Shown here piece after piece: positions 42,397 to 49,956 of a DNA stretch of 64,000 nucleotides. The DNA is taken from NCBI RefSeq assembly GCF_007859915.1, contig NZ_SJPM01000008.1, positions 268,508 through 332,507 on the forward strand. Direction: 5' to 3'. The DNA is from Neorhodopirellula pilleata. GTDB taxonomy: Bacteria; Planctomycetota; Planctomycetia; Pirellulales; Pirellulaceae. The position numbers and the translations under genes were made by a program. Within the stretch, counting starts at the first letter, position 1; each line of letters begins with the position of its first letter. The notes below the pieces were generated by a model that saw only the letters and a list, made by a program, of their open reading frames with translations, made no database searches and was not told the DNA's origin.

Positions 42397-42591
42397 CGGC
42401 ATCATCAAACACCGTACTTCTTCCTGCAATTATTTCATGCGGGGCGTATTTTGCGCGTGCATCGCGTTTATCAATTCGATAGACTTTTGAAAGCGGTCCA
42501 ACCGGGGTGGCTGGATTCCCGCTTCTTGTCCAACACGTTTCCGATCGTAGCGGAGACGTACGTTCATTTTCTTCTCCGGAGTCTGATTCAA

Positions 42592-43821
42592 ATGAATGCT
42601 ACAAAAAAATTGGGTTTCACGCTTGTGGAACTTCTCGTCGTGATTGCGATTATTGGTGTTTTAGTGGGACTGCTGTTGCCCGCAGTCCAGGCTGCCCGCG
42701 AAGCGGCGCGGCGAATGAGTTGTAGTAACAACTTCAAGCAAATTGGCTTGGGCGTACATAACTATCACTCGGCCTATGATCAACTTCCCGTGTTGATGGG
42801 CGGTACGAAACAAGGTTCAACAAACTCAACCGAATTCTTTGGCGAGCCACCAGCAAGGTCGCACAATCGTTTGGAATTGAACTGGCTTGTCGGCCTGACG
42901 CCCTTTATTGAACAGCAAGCATTATGGGAGCAGATTAGCAACCCGACGCGGGATCCAATCACCGGTGGTTCGTTCGCTCCGATGGGACCGTGCCCCATGA
43001 AAGGTTTAACCGGGGCGGGCAGTCATGCCAATACACGTTACGAACCATGGCTTACCCAAGTGCCTTCGTTCCGTTGTCCTAGTGACCCGGGACAGGGACT
43101 ACCAGCACAGGGTCGGACCAACTATGCGTCTTGCATCGGCGATTCTCATTTTCGCGCCAATGAAGGTGCTGCGGCAAACAATGGAACAACCGACAACACA
43201 CGTTCAACGGGCGTTCGAGCGGCCTGCCGAGGTTTCTTTGTATCTCGTAAAGAAATGGCGTTTCGTGACATCTTAGACGGGCTTTCCAACACGATTTGTG
43301 CCGGTGAAATAATCACCGATTTAGGCGATCTAGATGTTCGCGGGCAGGCGGCTCAAAGTGCAATGAACGGTACAGATGGCGGTAACCCCATGTACAACGC
43401 AGGTGGAGCCGTTTCTTGCAGGACTTCTATCGACCCCGCACGACCACAATTCTGGCGAAGTACCGGAGTTACGATGGTAGGAACGACCGAGCAACGAAGA
43501 GGTTATAAATGGGCGTTGGGCCGCCCGATGTATTCCAGTTTCAACACGATCCTGCCACCTAATTCGGAAATGTGCATGTCCAATACTTACCACGGAACCT
43601 CCGGTATTTTCCCTGCAAGCAGCCGTCACCAAGGTGGCTGCCATGTTTTGATGGGCGATGGTGCGGTCAAATTCATCACCGATTCGGTCGAGGCTGGAAA
43701 TAGCGGCAGTGCTCAAGTTTATGAAGGCGGGCCGATTGCTCAGGGTGCCATCAGTCCGTTCGGATTATGGGGCGCACTCGGTACACGTGCCAGCAAAGAA
43801 ACTATTTCCGAGGACATTTGA
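42592..43821 (+). CDS. DUF1559 protein with prepilin-type leader
   Basis: The 409-residue protein starts with a type IV prepilin leader and hydrophobic helix: GFTLVELLVVIAIIGVLVGLLLP at about residues 9-31 with cleavage after Gly. The DUF1559 body follows (AAREAARRMSCSNNFKQIGLG) and the family's C-terminal H...DG motif (HVLMGDGAVKFI). Planctomycetes carry many such pseudopilin-like proteins whose role is unknown. The open frame upstream to 42451 is discarded because the leader must be N-terminal. It is followed by the small lipoprotein and the heptaheme cytochrome on the same strand, so a joint envelope or electron-transfer role is possible. Confidence 0.95.
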   Translation: MNATKKLGFTLVELLVVIAIIGVLVGLLLPAVQAAREAARRMSCSNNFKQIGLGVHNYHSAYDQLPVLMGGTKQGSTNSTEFFGEPPARSHNRLELNWLVGLTPFIEQQALWEQISNPTRDPITGGSFAPMGPCPMKGLTGAGSHANTRYEPWLTQVPSFRCPSDPGQGLPAQGRTNYASCIGDSHFRANEGAAANNGTTDNTRSTGVRAACRGFFVSRKEMAFRDILDGLSNTICAGEIITDLGDLDVRGQAAQSAMNGTDGGNPMYNAGGAVSCRTSIDPARPQFWRSTGVTMVGTTEQRRGYKWALGRPMYSSFNTILPPNSEMCMSNTYHGTSGIFPASSRHQGGCHVLMGDGAVKFITDSVEAGNSGSAQVYEGGPIAQGAISPFGLWGALGTRASKETISEDI

Positions 43822-44004
43822 TCAACGGCAACCGTTGAACCAATCGCGATGGTGTTGTCGTTAGTTTTAAAGCCGCCAGTGGTTTTTCGTGACACCATCG
43901 TGGTTTGCTCCGAAGCGCATGATTTCAGTCTTTCAATTCATGCAAACCATCGACAAGATTCAGTTTCTTATCTCGATCCGCCTCAATCTCAATCCATAAC
44001 TACT

Positions 44005-44247
44005 ATGAACTACAAATCCAGGTTCTCTGTCGGTCTTTCGCACGCCTTGAGTGTACTATTTCTTGCCGGGTCCCTGTCTCTTCTCATCGGATGTGGCGGG
44101 GGTGTGGATGTGGTCGCAGACCAAGACGAGCTCTCCAGGTACATTCAAGAACATCCTGAGCTTGAGGATGCATCAGCTGAGGAGAATAAGACAGCCTCTG
44201 GTGAAGCTCCCCCAACCAAGCAAGCCGTCAAGCCGAGTGACTCTTAA
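44005..44247 (+). CDS. Small lipoprotein
   Basis: The ATG at 44005 gives 80 residues. A signal helix (about 10-32) ends in a lipobox-like LLIGC followed by Gly residues. The mature part is short, acidic and Glu/Ser/Thr-rich with a Lys/Pro end. I recognise no family. The start codon is 183 bases after the DUF1559 stop and the next ATG is 34 bases after its own stop. It may be an envelope accessory of the neighbouring pseudopilin and cytochrome. Upstream frame to 43849 is not supported. Confidence 0.7.
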   Translation: MNYKSRFSVGLSHALSVLFLAGSLSLLIGCGGGVDVVADQDELSRYIQEHPELEDASAEENKTASGEAPPTKQAVKPSDS

Positions 44248-44281
44248 TCCACGGATCATTGCAATCGGCTCGAGTTTAATA

Positions 44282-46126
44282 ATGTCAACACGGCACGTCG
44301 CTCTCATGGCGAGTGTTTTGATCGGTCCGGTCGTGGCCTCTCAAGCACTCGCCCAACGGGGGTCGATCGTTATTTCGCGCGACGGTCCGGCTGAAGGGTC
44401 GGTGGTGATTTCCGATGACTTGCTCGAAGAAAATCATTACATTGGTTCGGCTCAGTGCGTAGCGTGCCATCAAGATCAATTCCTGGGTTACCGCGACACG
44501 TTGCACAATCAGACTGCGCGGCAAACCGACGTCGCACTAGAACCAAAGCCGGGAAACTTCGTTCACCATCCCAGTCAAAACCGATACGAGGTGAAAATTT
44601 CCGGCAACCGCATGGTTCACTGTGAACAACGGTTGAGCACCGACGGGAATTTAATCGGTGAGACAGCGTTTCCGATGGATGTGACGCTGGGATCGGGTAC
44701 GAACTCAACCAGCTATCTCACAAAGATTGGCTCTTTTCACATTGAGTCGCCGATCACTCACTTCAGTGATGACGAAACCTGGTATATGTCGCCCGGTTAC
44801 GAGTCGCGCAGTCATCTTTCCTTTCGCCGGGCGGTCACGGTTGGATGCGTTTTCTGTCATGTCGGATCGATCCAACAAATTAATCACAATCCATACAAGT
44901 TTGAAATTAGGGAACAGACGATCGGGTGCGAGCGTTGTCACGGACCAGGGAAAGTTCACGCGGAACGCCATCGAAGCAATGACCTAAAGATTGCCGACAC
45001 GATCGTGAATCCTCGGTCACTCAATCGGGAGTTATCCGAAGCGATTTGCCAGCAGTGTCATTGCCAAGGGGCTGTGGAGCTGCCGGTAGCGGGTCGTGAC
45101 ACTTGGGATTTTCGACCAGGCCAACGCCTTACCGACTATCGAGTCGACTTCCAGTTTCGCTCAGAGGGTTCTGATGCGATGAGTCTCGTCGGGCATGTCG
45201 AACAACTGCACTCCAGCAAGTGCTACACCCAATCAGACACGTTGACCTGCATCACTTGCCACGATCCTCATCAAACGCCAACCAAGGAAAATCGGCTCGA
45301 ATTCAACCGCAGCCAGTGTCTGCAGTGCCACCAAGACGAATCGTGCGTCGTGCCGCAAATTTCAAGAATAGATGCCAATGCGAATGATTGTGTAACCTGT
45401 CACATGCCACGTCGCGATACCACGGTCGCGCACTTTGCGCTCCACAATCATCGGATCGGAATTCATTCCGATTCATCCACACCGATGGCCGCCGACTCGA
45501 CGGAAGTCGAACCCATTCTTGATATCGGCGATTTGCCGTTGGCCGAGCAGAAACGTCTTCGCGCGTTGGTGAAATACGAACTGTTTCGTCGTCGTGGTGG
45601 CGATCCTCGGTTTGCAACTTTGCTTCCTTTAGCTACCGCCGAACTGATTCAGGTCAAGCAAAATGGTGCGGCGGATGCCGAGGTCGATGCCGCTTTGGTT
45701 TGGCTCGCCTGGGAACAGGGCCAGGCCCAAATCGCGGAATCGTTAGCACATGAAATCTTGGCAAACGAACCTACCGAAACAAATCCGCGCATCGTTGCGA
45801 CGCACACCTTGGCGAGAATGCAATTGAATCGAGGCCAGTTCGCCCAAGCCATTGAACGCTACCATGAACTGGAAAGCATGCACCGGGATAGCAGCCATAG
45901 TTATTTCCGAGGATTGGCGGAACAGAATCACGGCAGTTCCGACAAGGCAATAGAGGCATTAAAGCGTTCGCTAGAAATTGATCCCTCTCAAATCGCCGCG
46001 CATCGCGCTCTCGAAGCGATTTACCAAAGTACGAATCAAAACTCATTGGCGGAAAAGCACAACCAAGCGGCTATGCAGAACCAGCTTCGAATGAACTCGA
46101 GCGTTGACGCGAAGCGAGGAGATTGA
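44282..46126 (+). CDS. Heptaheme cytochrome c with C-terminal TPR region
   Basis: The ATG at 44282 gives 614 residues with a signal peptide ending near SQALA. Seven CxxCH sites are present: CVACH, CVFCH, CERCH, CQQCH, CITCH, CLQCH and CVTCH, spread over about residues 55-380. The spacing and HDPH/HMPR partners resemble cytochrome c554/c-NrfB-like multiheme proteins. The last 180 residues are helical with TPR-like repeats (ALVWLAWEQGQAQIAESLA, ALKRSLEIDPSQIAAHRAL). Such proteins are periplasmic or surface electron carriers; no catalytic site could be identified. It is the last of a three-gene run with DUF1559 and the lipoprotein. Confidence 0.92.
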   Translation: MSTRHVALMASVLIGPVVASQALAQRGSIVISRDGPAEGSVVISDDLLEENHYIGSAQCVACHQDQFLGYRDTLHNQTARQTDVALEPKPGNFVHHPSQNRYEVKISGNRMVHCEQRLSTDGNLIGETAFPMDVTLGSGTNSTSYLTKIGSFHIESPITHFSDDETWYMSPGYESRSHLSFRRAVTVGCVFCHVGSIQQINHNPYKFEIREQTIGCERCHGPGKVHAERHRSNDLKIADTIVNPRSLNRELSEAICQQCHCQGAVELPVAGRDTWDFRPGQRLTDYRVDFQFRSEGSDAMSLVGHVEQLHSSKCYTQSDTLTCITCHDPHQTPTKENRLEFNRSQCLQCHQDESCVVPQISRIDANANDCVTCHMPRRDTTVAHFALHNHRIGIHSDSSTPMAADSTEVEPILDIGDLPLAEQKRLRALVKYELFRRRGGDPRFATLLPLATAELIQVKQNGAADAEVDAALVWLAWEQGQAQIAESLAHEILANEPTETNPRIVATHTLARMQLNRGQFAQAIERYHELESMHRDSSHSYFRGLAEQNHGSSDKAIEALKRSLEIDPSQIAAHRALEAIYQSTNQNSLAEKHNQAAMQNQLRMNSSVDAKRGD

Positions 46127-46188
46127 AGTAATTACATACACGGTCGGCATTTAAAACGAGCGCTCAACTTGGAACCCCTCCACCAAGC

Positions 46189-47145
46189 CTATATGGCGGT
46201 GTTGGTTGCTCTTTTGTTGACACCTTTTGATTTGGTCACCTTCCTTTTTGCCATTTTCCTTTTCAAAGCTTTCTTCTTAACGGCTTTCTTCTTTGCAGCT
46301 TTCTTCTTAACGCTTTTCTTCTTGCTCGCTTTCTTCTTGCTCGCCTTTTTCTTGCTCGTCTTTTTCTTGCTCGCCTTTTTCTTGACGGATTTCTTCTTAG
46401 CCGCTTTCTTTTTCTTCGGTAAATCTTTCGCGGGCGATGCCATTTCGATCCCGAAAATAGCTCCGAGATCGTCGCCCTCGAAGTCGGATGCGGCTTCCAA
46501 ACCGAGATCGCTTTCTTGCGTTGAAATCGCGTCGGCGATCAATTCGCTTTGATCAACCCCGCGCAAGACAAACAGCAATTCCGGTTGTGAGTCTAATCTC
46601 GCGGCGACTCCGTACATGACCGCCGCGAGATGCTTGCACAGTCGCGAGTAATCCGGACAATCACAACTGAGCGACATCTCCTTGCCGATCGGAAACAATC
46701 CGTCCTTGGGATTGGTCAATCGGGCGATCACTTCTTCGCTGAGCTTGCCTCGCATCAGGTCGATCAGCGAAAGGACCGAGTGCTGACAATCCTTGCGAAT
46801 TGCCTTCCACTTCTTAGCCGGTAAGGCATCGATCTGGATGTTCACATCATAAAGTTCGCTACCGCAAACCAACCCAAAAATCTTTCCAGGTGTGATTTCG
46901 AGATGACAGACCGATCCGTTGCGTGCGTACGTCTTTCCCCGAGGTAGACGGTTGGAGAAATCGCGGTAACCTTCAAAATGCTCGCACCATGCTTGGCCCC
47001 AAAACGTCTTGCTAATCTTGGTTCCCGCGATCTGAACGGGCTGGAGTGATTGCCCTTTCTTCATTCTCGTTTGGGCCTCGCGAACTCCATTGGCTTTGCG
47101 ACGCGCGACCGGTACATAGGGGGCCCATCGGCCGTAGTAGCTCAT
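46189..47145 (-). CDS. SWIM zinc-finger protein with histone-H1-like tail
   Basis: The 318-residue protein starts at the ATG at 47145. An N-terminal domain (1-135) of unknown fold is followed by a SWIM zinc finger, SCDCPDYSRLCKH near residue 165 (CxCxnCxH), and an acidic linker (about 210-245). From residue 246 to the end the sequence is made of KKK units about every five residues, like the tails of histone H1 or Hc1. SWIM fingers bind DNA or protein. The upstream gene, an SNF2 helicase, ends 8 bases earlier on the same strand, and SWIM/SNF2 pairs are common in bacteria. DNA binding by the tail is inferred. Confidence 0.92.
   Translation of the reverse strand: MSYYGRWAPYVPVARRKANGVREAQTRMKKGQSLQPVQIAGTKISKTFWGQAWCEHFEGYRDFSNRLPRGKTYARNGSVCHLEITPGKIFGLVCGSELYDVNIQIDALPAKKWKAIRKDCQHSVLSLIDLMRGKLSEEVIARLTNPKDGLFPIGKEMSLSCDCPDYSRLCKHLAAVMYGVAARLDSQPELLFVLRGVDQSELIADAISTQESDLGLEAASDFEGDDLGAIFGIEMASPAKDLPKKKKAAKKKSVKKKASKKKTSKKKASKKKASKKKSVKKKAAKKKAVKKKALKRKMAKRKVTKSKGVNKRATNTAI
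46268..46421. repeat. 15-bp-period array encoding the Lys-rich tail
   Basis: Near-repeating units such as TTTCTTCTTGCTCGC (plus strand) run through the 3' part of the SWIM gene and encode (A/S)xKKK units on the minus strand. Several units are nearly identical at DNA level, so the number of units is likely to vary between strains. Confidence 0.8.
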
Positions 47146-47153
47146 ATCAATCC

Positions 47154-49889
47154 TTACATCGCTTTTTCAAGATCCAGGGAAACAAAGCTCAGCAACTGAT
47201 CATTGGACATTTCAGTCAGATTGATCTCCCCTGCCTCGTCGCCACCGAACAGTTCGCGGCTCAGTTCTTTCTTGCCGCGAATCATATCATCAATCTTTTC
47301 TTCCAGCGTCCCACGGCAAACAAATTTGTGTACCAAGACGTTTCGTTTTTGACCGATGCGAAACGCTCGATCGGTCGCTTGGTCCTCCACCGCAGGGTTC
47401 CACCAACGGTCGAAATGCACCACATGACTGGCTTGGGTAAGGTTCAAGCCCGTCCCGCCCGCTTTGACGGAGATGACCATAAAGGGCGGTCCCGATTCGT
47501 CTTGAAACGTTTCCACCAACTTGGATCGCTTCTTGGTCGCCGTCTTGCCGGTCAGGATCAGTCCTTCGCGGCCGAACACATCGGCGAGATAGTTCGCAAG
47601 TGGTTCGCACATTGATTGAAACTGACTGAATATCAAGACCTTCTCTTGTTTTTCCAGAATCGTTTCGCAGATCGACCGGAGTTCGTTGTACTTGCCGGAC
47701 ACGGCCTGATCGTAATCACCCTGCTTTAGATACAACGCCGGGTGATTGCAGATTTGTTTCAATTGCATGAGCGCCCCGAGCACCATACCGCGTCGTTGAA
47801 TTCCCGATGCGATTTCAAGGGCCTGCTCGAGTTCACTGGTCACGGCTTGGTAAAGGGCTGCTTGAGCTTTGGTCAACCCGCAATCGACTCGCATCTCCGT
47901 CTTGGCAGGTAGGTCTGGAACGATCCGTGGATCGGTTTTCATCCGCCGCAAAACGTAAGGCTGGATCAGTTTTCGAACCGACGATAGCCTAGCCGAACGT
48001 TGTCGTTCGTCTTTCGCGTTGACGAACTTTTTGAACTGCGCCGCGGTTCCCAGCAGTCCAGGCGAACAAAAATCGAACAACGACCATAGATCCCCCAAAT
48101 GGTTTTCAACCGGCGTGCCGGACAACAGGATCCGGCCGCGACTGGGGATCTTCTTGATCGCTTTGGTTTGCGCCGCACCCGCGTTCTTGATCGCTTGAGC
48201 TTCGTCCAAGATCACCAAGTTCCAATTCATCTCGCCGATCCATTTCTCGCGGCGAGCCAAACCGTAGGTCGTCGCGACTAAGTCGTACCCTGACAACGCG
48301 TCGGTCGGATCTTTGGCGATCGCCTTAAGGAGGGATGTGTCGCAAGCGGATCGGTGAGCAACCATCAGTTTCAAATCGGGGCCGAACTTCTCGACTTCAC
48401 GTTGCCAATTACCCAATAAGGACGTCGGCAAAATCAGCAGGCTCGGAGGCGATTGACTTTCGGCGGCTCCCTTCCCGCCAAACTTCATTTGCAACAACAA
48501 TGCGATGACTTGGATCGTTTTCCCCAATCCCATGTCGTCGGCCAAGCAAACCCCAAGCCCGAGTTGGCTGGCGAACCATAGCCAACCGACACCCTCGGTT
48601 TGGTAGGGACGCAAGGTCGCGTGGAGTCGCTTGCCGGCGTCCAAGTCCACCTTGCCGGCTGGATCGCGAAGCGTCGCCAACGTATCGCTTAGCCAATCGC
48701 CGGGTTGAATCCGCGACCATGCTTTCGTGTCCTCGTCGACGTCGCCGCCCTCGACCGACAATCCGGAAAGTAAACGCATGCCTTCGAGGAAACCGATCCC
48801 CGAGGCGTGTTCTTCCCGCAACGCTTCCCACTGGTCCATTGCCGATTGCAATCGGTCCGCATCGACTTGGACCCACTTCCCGCGCAGCAACGTCATCCCT
48901 TCACGGGCGGCCATCAATTGAGCCAACTCTTCTTGCGTTAATGGTTCGCCGTCGATGGTGACGTTGACGTCCAGGTTCAACGCATCACCGGATAGGTTTG
49001 ATTCCTTTCGGGAACCGACGCGTACGGTCACTTGAGGGCGGGGCGGTTTGGACGCATTCCACCAATCAGGAATGCGAACGATCACGCCGGATTCCTCCAA
49101 CCGTGGAACGCTTTGAAAAAACTCATAAGCTTGCGCGATCGTCCAAGCCTGCGGCGCGAACAAGGCTTTGGATTGCAGCATCTTGGCAATCGCCGGCGTC
49201 GACTCGGCGGCCTTGGAAACGGGTGTCAACAACGCATCGAGTTGTCGCGTATCCCCGGCGGCGATGGACGCCTTGAGCGCCTCGGACAAGGGAACGTGTT
49301 TCGGTGTCGCGTTCTTGCGCTCCCCCGATTCGGTTTGCGTGTAGGTGGCCAAGAAAGCAAACGGCCGATCGGGGTTCTTCTTGTTCTCGGCTAAGTGAAA
49401 CGTGACGCGTCCCAGCAGGTTCCAATCCGAGTTGAGTGAATGCAAGTGAGCCGCCAAACCACCTTTGCGTTTTTGCGATGCCGAGCGAGTGTGAGTATCC
49501 AGTTGACCCCAGACACGCCGCAGCCCATCACGATTGAGGTACTCAAGGCCCAAGGTCGGCGGAGCGGATCGGAGCAGTTCCTCGAGCGTCTCGTCGTCCG
49601 GACAATCGGGAGATTTCCAATCCTTCGACAATGAACTCGACATCCGTCGCAACGACGTGAAGTAACGATGAGCAAATGATTGCCAATATCGAAGCGACAC
49701 GGGAAGTGACGTTTCACACCGTGCGGACACCAAGTAGACCAAACCATCAACTTCCGATTTGGCGAAGGCGCTGATCAGTTCAACCGACAACTCCGACGCC
49801 AAACCAAAAGCGAGATCGTCTTCGGTGGCCCCGACCAAGCGGAGTTGACCGAGCGGCGTGATGGCGAGGCGGTGAGCTTTGATCGACAA
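47154..49889 (-). CDS. SNF2-family DNA helicase/translocase
   Basis: The 911-residue protein has a long N-terminal half of unknown function (residues 1-430), then the SNF2 ATPase. Motif I is DDMGLGKT near 453, motif II DEAQ near 560, motif III LSGTPVENHLGDLWSLFDF, and the C-terminal helicase motifs include SQFQSM and DRWWNPAVEDQATDRAFRIGQ. Such enzymes move along double-stranded DNA using ATP. The start is TTG at 49889, supported by a GGAG site eight bases upstream; no in-frame ATG lies near. It forms a unit with the SWIM protein. A role in DNA repair or defence is possible; the sequence does not decide it. Confidence 0.94.
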   Translation of the reverse strand: MSIKAHRLAITPLGQLRLVGATEDDLAFGLASELSVELISAFAKSEVDGLVYLVSARCETSLPVSLRYWQSFAHRYFTSLRRMSSSLSKDWKSPDCPDDETLEELLRSAPPTLGLEYLNRDGLRRVWGQLDTHTRSASQKRKGGLAAHLHSLNSDWNLLGRVTFHLAENKKNPDRPFAFLATYTQTESGERKNATPKHVPLSEALKASIAAGDTRQLDALLTPVSKAAESTPAIAKMLQSKALFAPQAWTIAQAYEFFQSVPRLEESGVIVRIPDWWNASKPPRPQVTVRVGSRKESNLSGDALNLDVNVTIDGEPLTQEELAQLMAAREGMTLLRGKWVQVDADRLQSAMDQWEALREEHASGIGFLEGMRLLSGLSVEGGDVDEDTKAWSRIQPGDWLSDTLATLRDPAGKVDLDAGKRLHATLRPYQTEGVGWLWFASQLGLGVCLADDMGLGKTIQVIALLLQMKFGGKGAAESQSPPSLLILPTSLLGNWQREVEKFGPDLKLMVAHRSACDTSLLKAIAKDPTDALSGYDLVATTYGLARREKWIGEMNWNLVILDEAQAIKNAGAAQTKAIKKIPSRGRILLSGTPVENHLGDLWSLFDFCSPGLLGTAAQFKKFVNAKDERQRSARLSSVRKLIQPYVLRRMKTDPRIVPDLPAKTEMRVDCGLTKAQAALYQAVTSELEQALEIASGIQRRGMVLGALMQLKQICNHPALYLKQGDYDQAVSGKYNELRSICETILEKQEKVLIFSQFQSMCEPLANYLADVFGREGLILTGKTATKKRSKLVETFQDESGPPFMVISVKAGGTGLNLTQASHVVHFDRWWNPAVEDQATDRAFRIGQKRNVLVHKFVCRGTLEEKIDDMIRGKKELSRELFGGDEAGEINLTEMSNDQLLSFVSLDLEKAM

Positions 49890-49956
49890 CAGGTTTCTCC
49901 ATCAATGCAAGAAAACCGTTGTTCTAGTTCAATGCGTCTCTCGACTCAATCACCAC

